Assembly: GCA_017470485.1 (NCBI GenBank) | Contig: JAFUYQ010000014.1 | Span: 124,001-188,000 of the forward strand | DNA from: Synergistaceae bacterium | GTDB lineage: Bacteria > Synergistota > Synergistia > Synergistales > Aminobacteriaceae | DNA: 64,000 bases | Direction of reading: 5' to 3' | Made by a program: the position numbers and the translations under genes | Notes under the pieces: model-generated | Told to the model about the DNA's origin: nothing | The model's database searches: none | What the model saw: only the letters and a program-made list of their open reading frames with translations | Shown here: positions 1 to 8,227 of the stretch, piece by piece | Position numbering within the stretch: the first letter of the stretch is position 1 | How the letters are laid out: the number at the start of each line of letters is the position of its first letter

Positions 1-89
1 CGGCAGTGCTTGCGCTTCTCTGCGTGTGGAGGCACAGAACTAACATCATCAGAATCATTAACGGCACTGAAAACAAGTGGAAAGGCTAA
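1..89 (+). CDS. plsY: PlsY glycerol-3-phosphate acyltransferase, C-terminal end only
   Basis: The third reading frame is open from the window edge to a TAA at 87-89 and encodes about 28 residues ending in RHRTNIIRIINGTENKWKG. A final membrane segment followed by an RHR-x-NI-x-R-x(3)-GTE-x-K tail is typical of PlsY, the membrane acyltransferase that moves acyl groups from acyl-phosphate to glycerol-3-phosphate in phospholipid synthesis. Only the tail is visible, so the call rests on this short match. A hairpin terminator follows directly. Confidence 0.7.
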   Translation, partial: AVLALLCVWRHRTNIIRIINGTENKWKG

Positions 90-95
90 TCAAAA

Positions 96-150
96 AGACC
101 TCCTGAAAAATCTCATACGCTCAGAGAAATTTCGGAGGTCTATTTTCTTT
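96..150 (+). terminator. Rho-independent terminator after plsY, probably bidirectional
   Basis: AGACCTCC (96-103) pairs with GGAGGTCT (134-141). The stem continues imperfectly through GAAA/TTTC and is followed by TATTTTCTTT. An A-rich run on the left side would let it also stop transcription arriving from the minus-strand aminotransferase gene. Confidence 0.7.
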
Positions 151-161
151 CTTCCTGAAAG

Positions 162-1310
162 CTACAGCAGCGTCTTCAGTGCATAAATAAATTCACCTGC
201 TTCCCCTGTGTCCGTAAAATATCCCGGCGATACTCTCAATGTCCCCTGCGGAAACGTCCCTAACGTCTTATGCGCTGACGGCGAACAATGAAGTCCCGGC
301 CTCGTCTCAAATCCTAAACGCGACAGGCCGTCCGCTAAAATCCCGTTGTCCTTCCCCTCAATGTTGAACGAAAATACAGGCAGTCTCCCCTTCATCTCGG
401 TAAGTCCCGACAAAATCATTCCGTCAATTCCCTTTAAGCCCTCAAGGAAATATTGCCCCGTCTCGTTCTCGCGTTCCGAAATCTTCCCGATACCTTCAGA
501 GTTCAGCCAGTCCAACGCCGAATTTAACCCTGCTATTCCCGGAAGGTTAGGTGTTCCTGACTCGAACTTGTCGGGCATTTCATCAGGCTGAGTCTCCAAA
601 TGCGAATAGCTCCCTGTACCTCCTGTTATTAAAGGCTCGACTCGTTCCGCAAATTCACGGTTCCAGATTATTCCGCCCGTTCCCTGAGGCCCCATGAGAG
701 ATTTATGACCGGTGAAGCACAATGCGGCCAGCCCCAATTCTGACGCATTAACCGGAATAACTCCTGCTGTCTGTGCAGTATCAAGCACAAGAGGCACTGA
801 ATGTTTACGGCAGATTTCGGCGGCCTCCTCAACAGGCTGAACAGTTCCGCAGACATTGCTTGCATGACTCATAACCATAAGGTCATATTTCACAGAGTCC
901 AATTCGCGTTTAATGTCCTCAGCTTTTACAAGCCCTCTCGAATCGCCCTGAACAATTCCGATTTTCAATCCCTTTGACTCTAAGGCTCTCAACGGCCTCA
1001 TGACCGCGTTGTGTTCCATTGAGGTTGTGAGGACTCTCATTCCTTCGCGGAGATAACCCCTCAATACAACGTTCAGCGATTCTGTGATGTTGGCGGTGAA
1101 AGTTACAAACATAGGGTCATCGTCATAGCCGCCGAAAAATTCAGCGAGTTTAATACGGCAGTCAAGCATTATGTTCAAAGTCTTCATATCACGCTGGGAA
1201 TTGCTCCCTCTCGATGAGTTTGCGCCGCCGGTGAGCATGAAATCACGGACTGCATTAACGACACATTCAGGCTTCGGCCATGTAGTAGCTGCGTTGTTGA
1301 GGTAGCCCAA
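162..1310 (-). CDS. Class V aminotransferase, cysteine desulfurase-like (selenium-linked type)
   Basis: A 382-aa PLP enzyme of the NifS/Csd fold. The PLP lysine is in the FTGHKS motif (Lys203), and a catalytic-type cysteine is in GLHCSPSAHKTLG (Cys342), followed by the RVSPGYF tail. It resembles the subgroup often found next to selenium genes in anaerobes, which could supply sulfur or selenium from (seleno)cysteine; that role is inferred from the nearby tRNA-Sec, TusA and YedE genes. The TTG start abuts the TGA of the upstream response regulator, so the two are probably translationally coupled. It differs from the housekeeping NifS at 6565-7755. Confidence 0.8.
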   Translation of the reverse strand: MGYLNNAATTWPKPECVVNAVRDFMLTGGANSSRGSNSQRDMKTLNIMLDCRIKLAEFFGGYDDDPMFVTFTANITESLNVVLRGYLREGMRVLTTSMEHNAVMRPLRALESKGLKIGIVQGDSRGLVKAEDIKRELDSVKYDLMVMSHASNVCGTVQPVEEAAEICRKHSVPLVLDTAQTAGVIPVNASELGLAALCFTGHKSLMGPQGTGGIIWNREFAERVEPLITGGTGSYSHLETQPDEMPDKFESGTPNLPGIAGLNSALDWLNSEGIGKISERENETGQYFLEGLKGIDGMILSGLTEMKGRLPVFSFNIEGKDNGILADGLSRLGFETRPGLHCSPSAHKTLGTFPQGTLRVSPGYFTDTGEAGEFIYALKTLL

Positions 1311-1949
1311 TCAATATCCCTCCCTTATCGCGTAACGCACTAATCCGGCCATGCTCGTACAGCCGGTCTTCTCCATGATGTGCCGCCTATGAACATCGAC
1401 TGTATTTTTGCTGATTGAGAGGTCGTAGGCGATTTCCTTAGCGTTCTTTCCTCCTGCCAAGAGCTTCAGAACCTCGCGCTCTCTTTCCGAAAGAAGACGC
1501 GCTGAATTTCTCTCGTCCTCCTTCAGAAGTCTCAGGTAATCCTCCACCAATACCTCAAGCGATGAACGCGCAATGTAAAACTGACCGCCCATTACTGTTC
1601 TTATTGCCTCGTAAAGTTCTGAGGAGGTGCATTCCTTGAGAATATAGCCTCTTGCGCCTGCCCTTAGACTCTCGACGATGAGTTCGCGGCTGTTGTACAT
1701 CGAGAGCATTATCGCTCTGACTTCGGGCATCTTTGGGAGTATGCGCTTGAGTGCTTTAACTCCGCTCAACTCCGGCATTGATATATCCATGAGTATTATG
1801 TCGGGTTTGATTCTCTCAGCCTCCTCGACCGCCTGCAAACCGTTCTTAGCCTGTCCCGAAAGTTCAAGGTCAGGATTCTTCTTCATGAGTTCGGCCAGAC
1901 CCTCAATGAAGAGTTTGTGATCGTCCGCTAAAAGTATTCTTGTCGTCAT
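1311..1949 (-). CDS. NarL/FixJ-type response regulator
   Basis: A 212-aa regulator with an N-terminal receiver domain (acidic pocket DD at 9-10, phospho-acceptor Asp55 in ILMDISMPE, Lys about 105 in ILKECT). A linker leads to a C-terminal LuxR-type helix-turn-helix (about 148-205, LSEREREVLKLLAGGKNAKEIA). It is the partner of the histidine kinase whose 3' end overlaps it by 47 bp. The targets cannot be read from sequence. The adjacent aminotransferase and selenium genes are candidates only by position. Confidence 0.9.
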   Translation of the reverse strand: MTTRILLADDHKLFIEGLAELMKKNPDLELSGQAKNGLQAVEEAERIKPDIILMDISMPELSGVKALKRILPKMPEVRAIMLSMYNSRELIVESLRAGARGYILKECTSSELYEAIRTVMGGQFYIARSSLEVLVEDYLRLLKEDERNSARLLSEREREVLKLLAGGKNAKEIAYDLSISKNTVDVHRRHIMEKTGCTSMAGLVRYAIREGY

Positions 1950-2991
1950 GTAATATCTCTCCTTTCTTCATCTTCAACGGACATGTCATGACAGCCATTA
2001 AGCCTTTGCCCTGTTCGGAAATTATTTTGAGGTTTCCGCCCAATGCCAGAAGTCTCTCCTTAATGCTGAAAAGTCCGAAACCTTTGCTGCTTCCCTGAAG
2101 ACCTGTTCCGTTGTCCTCAACTGCTACGGTGATAATCTCAGGCTTTCGGTTAATGATGATGTTGACTTCCGACGCTTTGGAATGCTTAACGGCATTAATG
2201 AGAAGTTCACGCGCCATTCGGTAAAGAATAATGCAGACAGAATCATCAGCCTTATATTCATCAGCACTTCCCTTAGTGATTATGTGCCATTTGATTCCGT
2301 GAGGGGCTAAGATGTTCTGAGCGAGTTCATCAAGCGCAGGATTAAGCCCTGCTTCTTTCAGCACCGGCGGACTCAGCTCGAAGATTAAACTTCTGTTGCC
2401 CGCGATAATCGACTCAGTGTTCTTTATGAGGGCATCAAGTTCCGGCTTAATGTCCGCTGTGTCATCACGGGCTTCAAGTTCACGGAGCATTCTAAGCTGG
2501 CAGATTAAATCATATCCCACACGGTCATGAAGTTCTGAGGCGACTCCCCTTCTTGTGTTCTCCTCAATGAGCGTCAGTTTTGCAGCTAATTCGCGGAGCT
2601 GTGCCTGACGTTTCCGAAGGGTATTTTCGGAACGCCTCAGCTTTGTTCTGTCCAGAAAAACTACGGCGGCCATGTCGGGCGGTATCGGGAAGGCTACGGC
2701 CTCAAGGTAACTTCCGACATCGCTGCTCTCGCCTATGCAGTGCATACTTCGTTTCTGCGCGAGGCATTGACGTATTACCCCCTCCCATCTCGCTTCAGCG
2801 TACGGCCAGACATCATCGAAAGTTCTGCCGATGATATTCTCGCGCTTGAGCTTCATGACACGCTCGTAGGCTGGATTAACGTCAATGAAAATAATATTGC
2901 CGTCCTCAACCCTGTATACAGCTATCGGATCGAAGACGTTTTCAAAGAGTGTCCTGTAAGAAAAGTTTTTGCTGAAGTCTGTGATTGTCAT
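1903..2991 (-). CDS. PAS-domain sensor histidine kinase (NarX/DegS-like)
   Basis: A 362-aa protein. An N-terminal PAS domain (about 12-115) is followed by a short helical linker, a HisKA_3-type dimerisation and phosphoacceptor segment with His155 in ASELHDRVG, and a HATPase domain with the N-box (ELLINAVKHSK) and a G-box (GTGLQGSSKGFGL). No membrane segment or signal peptide is visible, so it should sense a cytoplasmic signal through the PAS domain. Its last 15 residues overlap the start of the response regulator in another frame, an unusually long overlap (47 bp) for a kinase-regulator pair. The ligand is unknown. Confidence 0.88.
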   Translation of the reverse strand: MTITDFSKNFSYRTLFENVFDPIAVYRVEDGNIIFIDVNPAYERVMKLKRENIIGRTFDDVWPYAEARWEGVIRQCLAQKRSMHCIGESSDVGSYLEAVAFPIPPDMAAVVFLDRTKLRRSENTLRKRQAQLRELAAKLTLIEENTRRGVASELHDRVGYDLICQLRMLRELEARDDTADIKPELDALIKNTESIIAGNRSLIFELSPPVLKEAGLNPALDELAQNILAPHGIKWHIITKGSADEYKADDSVCIILYRMARELLINAVKHSKASEVNIIINRKPEIITVAVEDNGTGLQGSSKGFGLFSIKERLLALGGNLKIISEQGKGLMAVMTCPLKMKKGEILHDDKNTFSGRSQTLH

Positions 2992-3079
2992 TATGATTCA
3001 CACATGTCCTGATAGATTTTTAGCGACTGATACATTATAATTCATGTTGAAGTTTTTTTGGTCAGTAGATTCATGACAC

Positions 3080-3177
3080 GGAAGTGAGATTCGTCTGGTG
3101 ACGGGCTTAGGCTTCAAACCTAATGAGAGGCGGTTTAAGCTGTCTCTGGTGGGTTCGATCCCCACACGCTTCCGCCA
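3080..3177 (+). tRNA. selC: tRNA-Sec (anticodon TCA)
   Basis: A 98-nt tRNA with an encoded CCA end. The anticodon stem TTAGG/CCTAA encloses a CTTCAAA loop, giving anticodon TCA at 3114-3116. There is a long variable arm (GAGA...TCTC), a T arm GTGGG-TTCGATC-CCCAC, and an extended acceptor pairing GGAAGTG with CGCTTCC. Length, anticodon and long extra arm are diagnostic of selenocysteine tRNA. It lies on the opposite strand from the TusA/YedE genes and is far from selA, selB and selD in this window, but the genes form one functional set. Confidence 0.95.
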
Positions 3178-3192
3178 TTAACTGAGAATAAT

Positions 3193-3228
3193 AAATCCCC
3201 CTGCCGTTAATGACAGAGGGATTTTTCT
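3193..3228 (+). terminator. Terminator between tRNA-Sec and the convergent TusA gene
   Basis: AAATCCCcCTG pairs with CAGaGGGATTT, followed by a TTTTTCTTT run on the plus strand. The A-rich left arm (AATAATAAAT) gives a U-run on the minus strand, so it probably serves both converging transcripts. Confidence 0.75.
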
Positions 3229-3450
3229 TTACTTCGTGAGTATCAGCCTGTAGCCGCCTTCCTCGCGCTCCTCAACGTCAACCTTCCAGCCCTTGTTACC
3301 GGCGTAACGTGAGACATTATTCCTTGAGGTCGCCGTGTCAACTAAGACTTCGACACGCCCCGACTCGACTTCCGAAAGAGCTTTCTTCGTCATCATTACG
3401 GGCTGAGGACATGAAAGCCCTGAAGCATTAACCGTTAAAACATCGCTCAT
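3229..3450 (-). CDS. TusA/SirA/YedF-family sulfur (selenium) carrier
   Basis: A 73-aa protein with the family's Cys-Pro-x-Pro motif at the N-terminus (LSCPQPVMMTKKAL). TusA-like proteins pass persulfide sulfur between enzymes. Members next to YedE and selenium genes are thought to act in selenium handling. It is 3 bp downstream of the YedE-type transporter gene and must be co-transcribed with it. It lacks the second domain of longer YedF proteins, so it is the minimal single-domain form. The specific cargo (S or Se) is inferred from context. Confidence 0.85.
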   Translation of the reverse strand: MSDVLTVNASGLSCPQPVMMTKKALSEVESGRVEVLVDTATSRNNVSRYAGNKGWKVDVEEREEGGYRLILTK

Positions 3451-3453
3451 GAA

Positions 3454-4530
3454 TTATTCCCCCTTCTCCCTGCAAAGCAGTCCGACAAATACGCAGAACA
3501 CTAATCCGGCAATCGTTACGTGCATTCCGTAAGCACCTATTCCGGCTCCTGATGATGCCGCCGAGAAATTATGCGCTACCGCCGCGCCTGCAAGCATTCC
3601 GAGAACGAATATACCTGCGTCCGAGTCGCCCTCACCGGCCATGATTAACTGTCTTCCCGGACAGCCTCCGGCTAACGTGAACGCCAATCCCGAAAGAACC
3701 ATTCCCAAGAAATTCCAGAGTTCATCAGTATGAGCTACGGGCTGCCCCTCAAAGCCGGGCTTGAACGTTCCGAGAGCGTAATTCGCCGCGAACGCCACGA
3801 CCATGAACGAGATTATCCCCTTGAGGAGGTAAGCGTCTCCCATCATGAGGAAATCACGGATTGCCCCGACAGTGCAGAAGCGTGAACGCTGAGCAAGCCA
3901 CCCGACAATTAATCCTGCTCCAAGTGCCATGAGTGCCGGAGCGTGCAGAGAGCCGGGCCCTGACGTTGAGAAGAATATGGGAGCGTTCTCGCCGAACTTC
4001 GGCGCAAGGAAGAGGAACGCTAAGAGCGATACAGCGATTAACGGCATGACGAGGCCAGAGGCTTTAGGGTTGCGGTCAGCAGCTCCGAGACTGAAGCCGC
4101 CCCATAAGAATAATATGCCGATGAAGATTCCAACGATGAGGCCGCCGACACCGTATAAAGCGTTCCAGTCGCCGCCCGAAACTCTGAGGTATGCCCTCCA
4201 CGGACACCCCAAGAACACTAACGCTCCGAGCATTGCGAAAAGTCCAAGCCCGAATCTGACAGCTGGTGATGAACCGCCTCTGGGTGAATACTCTCTGAAG
4301 ATTAACGCCGAGAGGAATGAGCCGAGAATGAAGCCCGGTATCTCAGGGCGTATATACTGAACTACTCCGGCTCTGTGAAAACCTAATGCGCCTGCTATGT
4401 CCCTCGTGAAACACGCCACGCAGAAACCCATGTTGCCGGGATTTCCGAAGTGCGTAAGGGCAACTGCTATAAGCCCGATTAATCCTCCTGCTAAACACGG
4501 GCCGTACTTAGATGTTAAAGTCTTATCCAT
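3454..4530 (-). CDS. YedE/YeeE-family transporter, selenium-associated type
   Basis: A 358-aa integral membrane protein with about 10 hydrophobic segments. It has the duplicated YeeE/YedE motifs with conserved cysteines: NMGFCVACFTRDIAG near residue 35, LGCPWRAYLR near 110, AQRSRFCTVGAIRDF near 215, and GCPGRQLIMAGEGDSDAG near 290. The family imports thiosulfate or related sulfur species, and a subgroup co-occurs with selenium metabolism genes. The operon with TusA, beside tRNA-Sec and a class V aminotransferase, favours the selenium subgroup. Transport of a selenium compound is inference. Confidence 0.85.
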   Translation of the reverse strand: MDKTLTSKYGPCLAGGLIGLIAVALTHFGNPGNMGFCVACFTRDIAGALGFHRAGVVQYIRPEIPGFILGSFLSALIFREYSPRGGSSPAVRFGLGLFAMLGALVFLGCPWRAYLRVSGGDWNALYGVGGLIVGIFIGILFLWGGFSLGAADRNPKASGLVMPLIAVSLLAFLFLAPKFGENAPIFFSTSGPGSLHAPALMALGAGLIVGWLAQRSRFCTVGAIRDFLMMGDAYLLKGIISFMVVAFAANYALGTFKPGFEGQPVAHTDELWNFLGMVLSGLAFTLAGGCPGRQLIMAGEGDSDAGIFVLGMLAGAAVAHNFSAASSGAGIGAYGMHVTIAGLVFCVFVGLLCREKGE

Positions 4531-4605
4531 AAATTAAGACCTCCTGAAAATTTTAGTCGGTTAATATTCTATTACATTATGACGGCATAAGGCACTAACG
4601 AAAAA

Positions 4606-5913
4606 TCATAAGCACGAGTCAACATCTACCTTGTCAATCATAACGTTGAGAATTTCGCGGTCAGTCTCTTTCATTCCGACCTTGCCGATGTAGCCCATGT
4701 TCTTGATTGTGCGTTCGACATCGTCTTCAACGAAGCCCTCACCGCCTCTGAACTGGTCATCATTCATGCTCATGTGGTGCGCGAGAATTGCGGCGTGTAC
4801 GGACGAGGCAATCTTAGCGGCACAGCTTGGTTTCGCGCCGTCGCAGACAATTCCGCCGACGTTTGCGAGAGTGTTGGTAATGGTACGGCCTACGCTGGCG
4901 TAATCTCCTCCGGCCATGTAGGTTATCGCCGCCCCTGCGCCCGAAGCGGCACTCACTGCACCGCAGAACGCCGACAATGAGCCTATATAGTGCTTAATGT
5001 AGACCGAGACGAGATTGCTGACGGCTAAGGCTCTGTATAATTTCTGACGTGAAATCCTCCAACGCTCAGCGTATTCGACAACTGGAAGCGTTACGGTAAT
5101 GCCTTGATTGCCGCTGCCTGAGTTGATGATTACGGGGAGAGGGCAGCCGCTCATTCTGGCGTCGCTTCCGGCGGCGGCACGGGCGCAGGCGCATGTTCTG
5201 ACATCATCGCCCCAAGTCTCAATCATAGTTTTTCCGATACAAGCTCCCCATTTATTGTCGAGACCCTCCTGTGAGATCCTGACGTTGTAATCAATCTGAC
5301 GCTCAAAAATTTCCTCAACGTCCGAAACCTCAAGGCCGTCCGCAAAATCAATAATGCCCTTCAAAGTCATCATGTTCTTGTCGGCTGAAGGCTCAACGCC
5401 GGAATTAACGCTTACTTTTTCGGGGGCTTTCTCGCTGATGATTCTGTCATCGAGTTTGATGAGGGTGATATTCGTGTGGAAGTTCTCGATTCTGACGAGC
5501 GATTTATGTTCCAGCCCCTCCGCCGTAACCTCAATGTACAAATTCGGAACGTCCTCAGCGAGTGAGACATCGCATAATTTTTCATGAACGAGGCGTTTTG
5601 TTTCGGCTCTTGCTTCTGGGGTAACGTCAGCGATTACTTCGAGTTCGCGGGAGGGATTGCCCCCGACAGCTCCGAGAACCGCCGCCGCCTCGATGCCTTT
5701 CTGACCGCCTGAGTTCGGGACGATAACGCCCTTAACGTTCTTGATGATGTTGCCTGAACACGAGACATGAATGTGTTTTATGTCGCCGCCTAAAACTTCT
5801 CTGGCTTTCGCGGAGGCGTAAGCGATGGCGATAGGTTCAGTACAGCCCATTGCCGGGACAAGTTCCGAGCGGAGAATTGAGACGTAATTTTCGTATTGAC
5901 CACGTGAAATCAT
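4606..5913 (-). CDS. cyuA: L-cysteine desulfidase / UPF0597 (CyuA-like)
   Basis: A 435-aa protein of the L-serine dehydratase-alpha-like UPF0597 family. Family-type cysteines for a [4Fe-4S] cluster occur in VPAMGCTEPIA (Cys23), and conserved blocks include CACARAAAGSDARMSGCPLPVIINSGSGNQG and VGGIVCDGAKPSCAAKIA. CyuA breaks cysteine down to pyruvate, ammonia and sulfide. This fits an amino-acid fermenter and provides sulfide near the divergent Fe-S assembly operon. The start ATG at 5913 is preceded by GAAAGGTAAATC. A serine dehydratase activity is the main alternative. Confidence 0.82.
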   Translation of the reverse strand: MISRGQYENYVSILRSELVPAMGCTEPIAIAYASAKAREVLGGDIKHIHVSCSGNIIKNVKGVIVPNSGGQKGIEAAAVLGAVGGNPSRELEVIADVTPEARAETKRLVHEKLCDVSLAEDVPNLYIEVTAEGLEHKSLVRIENFHTNITLIKLDDRIISEKAPEKVSVNSGVEPSADKNMMTLKGIIDFADGLEVSDVEEIFERQIDYNVRISQEGLDNKWGACIGKTMIETWGDDVRTCACARAAAGSDARMSGCPLPVIINSGSGNQGITVTLPVVEYAERWRISRQKLYRALAVSNLVSVYIKHYIGSLSAFCGAVSAASGAGAAITYMAGGDYASVGRTITNTLANVGGIVCDGAKPSCAAKIASSVHAAILAHHMSMNDDQFRGGEGFVEDDVERTIKNMGYIGKVGMKETDREILNVMIDKVDVDSCL

Positions 5914-6007
5914 GAGGATTGATTTACCTTTCGTATTTGAATTTCTTGCAATTATATATTAGGAGTGAGCCGTTACGGAATCGGGCGTGCCGAAACAAAA
6001 TTTAATC

Positions 6008-6036
6008 TTGATGAATTTTGTCGGATATGATATTCT
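6008..6036 (+). promoter_or_regulatory. Predicted sigma-70-type promoter of the Rrf2-nifS-nifU operon
   Basis: TTGATG (6008-6013), a 17-bp spacer, then TATTCT (6031-6036). It lies 41 bp upstream of the GTG chosen as the Rrf2 start and inside the longer possible reading frame, which argues for the shorter protein. Confidence 0.5.
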
Positions 6037-6076
6037 TTCCGCCGTTAAGATTAGTCAGAAGGGAGATAAAAATTTC

Positions 6077-6556
6077 GTGAGGCTTTCAACAACAGCCCGT
6101 TACAGCCTGAGAGCGTTATCCGATTTGTGCGCATGTTCCGGCGGCGGCCCTGTATCGGTCAGCGATATTGCCGTCCGTCAGAATATCCCCGTTAATTATC
6201 TCGAACAGCTTTTCGGGAAACTCCGAAGATCCGGCATTCTCGAAAGCGTCAGGGGAGCGCAGGGCGGTTACTTTCTAGCCCGTTCAGCGAGCCAGATAAC
6301 TATCGCCGAGATACTTCAAGCGTTAGGCGAACCGTTCATCTTCGGCTCATGCCAGACCGATAAAGGCTGTGAAAACGCCGTAACCTGTCCGACGTTCAAT
6401 CTATGGCGCAGGGTTAAAGGCTCAGTAGATGAGATACTAAGCACTACGACACTTGAGGACATTACCGGCGAATCATTATCCCTTCTCGAAAGTCATGACC
6501 CTGACCCCCAGCGTCAGGAAGCCATGAACAAAGCATTGAAATCAAAGGGGGAGTAA
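6077..6556 (+). CDS. Rrf2/IscR-family Fe-S responsive transcription regulator
   Basis: A 159-aa winged-helix regulator starting VRLSTTARYSLRAL, the usual Rrf2 N-terminus. The recognition region is around PVNYLEQLFGKLRRSGILESVRGAQGGY. Three cysteines in the pattern C-x5-C-x5-C (GSCQTDKGCENAVTC) match the cluster-binding loop of IscR-type members. It probably senses Fe-S status and controls the nifS-nifU genes 8 bp downstream. An ATG-type start upstream in the same frame would add 30 residues, but a promoter lies inside that extension and GGGAG precedes the GTG at 6077. Confidence 0.87.
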   Translation: MRLSTTARYSLRALSDLCACSGGGPVSVSDIAVRQNIPVNYLEQLFGKLRRSGILESVRGAQGGYFLARSASQITIAEILQALGEPFIFGSCQTDKGCENAVTCPTFNLWRRVKGSVDEILSTTTLEDITGESLSLLESHDPDPQRQEAMNKALKSKGE

Positions 6557-6564
6557 TCACTAAA

Positions 6565-7755
6565 ATGTTTGTGTACTTGGATCATACAGCAACAACTCCG
6601 ACAAGCCCCGAAGTTTTGAACGCCATGATGCCGTACTTCGGTGAGATTTTCGGCAACCCTTCGAGCGTCTACTCATTCTCTCGGAAAAGCAGAGCCGCTA
6701 TCTCAAAGGCAAGAGAGCAAGTCGCTAATGCCCTTAACGCTGACCCTTCCGAAATTTATTTCACAGGTTCGGGAACTGAGGCCGATAACTGGGCGTTAAA
6801 AGGCACTCTTGAGAAAGCTAAAATCGCCGGAAAAAATCACATCATCACTACTGCGATTGAACATCACGCAATACTTCACACATGCGAATACCTCAAGAAG
6901 GTTGAGGGCGCGGAAGTAACTTATCTTCCTGTTGACGCTGAAGGCTTCGTGAAGGTCGAGGACGTTAAGAACGCCATCACCGACAAGACTGCCTTAGTCT
7001 CAGTTATGTTCGCCAACAACGAGGTAGGCACTATTGAGCCGGTCGCCGAAATCGGAGCGTTATGCAGGGAACGCAAGATACCCTTCCACACTGACGCTGT
7101 ACAGGCGGCGGCGCACCTCAAGATTGACGTTAAGGCGATGAATATTGACATGCTCTCAATGTCGGCTCACAAGATGTACGGCCCTAAAGGTGTCGGAGCG
7201 TTGTACCTTCGGAAGGGCTTGAGACCTGAGAATTTTGTTCACGGAGGAGCGCAGGAGCATGGCCGGAGAGCAAGCACTGAGAACATCGCAGGGATTGTAG
7301 GTTTCGGCGCGGCAATGGAGATTTTGCAGGGACGACTCGAAAATGACCTCGCTGAAAATTCAGCAAGAAGAGACAGACTCATCAAAGGCATTCTCGAACG
7401 CATACCTCACGCTAAACTCAACGGCGCAACAGGCACTCACCGCCTTCCGAACAATATCAATTTCAGTTTCATAGGTGTTGAGGGCGAGACATTACTGCTT
7501 GACCTTGACGCTAAGGGCATAAGTGCCTCAACAGGCAGCGCGTGTTCATCAGAGAGCCTTGACCCTTCGCATGTTTTACTTGCGCTGGGGCTGAAGCATG
7601 AAATGGCTCACGGGTCATTAAGGTTCACTATCGGACGATTGACGAATGACGAACAGATTGATTATGTTCTTGACGTTCTTCCCGAAATCGTTGCAAAGAG
7701 ACGCGCAATGTCTCCGTTATGGGAAGACTATCTTAAATCACAGAAGGGAGCGTAA
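6565..7755 (+). CDS. nifS: Cysteine desulfurase NifS/IscS
   Basis: A 396-aa PLP enzyme that removes sulfur from cysteine for Fe-S cluster building. The PLP lysine is in SMSAHKMYGPKGVG, and the persulfide cysteine lies in the flexible loop STGSACSSESLDPSHVL. Both are well conserved, and the length is normal for the NifS/IscS group. It sits in an operon between the Rrf2 regulator and the scaffold gene (6-bp gap downstream). This is the housekeeping desulfurase of the window. In selenium-using cells such enzymes can also act on selenocysteine. Confidence 0.95.
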   Translation: MFVYLDHTATTPTSPEVLNAMMPYFGEIFGNPSSVYSFSRKSRAAISKAREQVANALNADPSEIYFTGSGTEADNWALKGTLEKAKIAGKNHIITTAIEHHAILHTCEYLKKVEGAEVTYLPVDAEGFVKVEDVKNAITDKTALVSVMFANNEVGTIEPVAEIGALCRERKIPFHTDAVQAAAHLKIDVKAMNIDMLSMSAHKMYGPKGVGALYLRKGLRPENFVHGGAQEHGRRASTENIAGIVGFGAAMEILQGRLENDLAENSARRDRLIKGILERIPHAKLNGATGTHRLPNNINFSFIGVEGETLLLDLDAKGISASTGSACSSESLDPSHVLLALGLKHEMAHGSLRFTIGRLTNDEQIDYVLDVLPEIVAKRRAMSPLWEDYLKSQKGA

Positions 7756-7761
7756 AATGGA

Positions 7762-8178
7762 ATGGCATTAGATTACAGCCAGAAGGTAATGGATCACTTC
7801 ATGAATCCGCGAAATGTCGGTGAAATCGAGAACGCTGACGGCGTCGGCGAGGCAGGAAACCCGAAGTGCGGAGACATAATGAAAATATATCTGAAGGTTA
7901 ATCCAGAGACGAAAGTTATTGATGACGTAAAGTTCAAGACATTCGGGTGCGCCAGCGCGATAGCCTCATCGAGCATGGCCACCGAACTGATTAAAGGGAA
8001 GACTATAGACGAGGCTTGGGACTTGACGAACAACGCTGTCGCTGAGGCGTTAGACGGACTTCCGCCGATAAAGATGCACTGTTCGGTGCTTGCGGAGGAG
8101 TCAATACACGCGGCACTGAACGATTACAGGGCTAAGAACGGAATGCCTGTTATTCCGATGGAACATCACGAGGATTAA
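7762..8178 (+). CDS. nifU: Fe-S scaffold protein NifU/IscU-like
   Basis: A 138-aa IscU-type scaffold with the three ligand cysteines in AGNPKCGDIM, FKTFGCASAIASSSM and IKMHCSVLAEE. The Asp after Cys-Gly is also present. It lacks the additional NifU domains and so is the short scaffold form common in anaerobes. The start ATG at 7762 is used rather than 7757, which runs into a stop after four codons. It works with NifS immediately upstream. A strong terminator follows. Confidence 0.94.
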   Translation: MALDYSQKVMDHFMNPRNVGEIENADGVGEAGNPKCGDIMKIYLKVNPETKVIDDVKFKTFGCASAIASSSMATELIKGKTIDEAWDLTNNAVAEALDGLPPIKMHCSVLAEESIHAALNDYRAKNGMPVIPMEHHED

Positions 8179-8193
8179 CGAAAAGAAAAAATT

Positions 8194-8227
8194 ATCCCTC
8201 TCCTGAGGTTAAGGGGAGGGATTTTTG
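8194..8227 (+). terminator. Terminator between nifU and convergent citG
   Basis: ATCCCTCTCC (8194-8203) pairs with GGGGAGGGAT (8213-8222) around a 9-nt loop, followed by TTTTTG. A-rich sequence upstream allows use in both directions. Confidence 0.8.

Noticed and set aside
1903..1949. Kinase and regulator as one hybrid protein split by a frameshift
   Set aside because: Both have normal domain ends and starts and their own start codon. The overlap is only 47 bp.
3080..3177. tRNA-Ser or tmRNA
   Set aside because: The anticodon is TCA with a 98-nt length and long variable arm, and selenocysteine genes are present.
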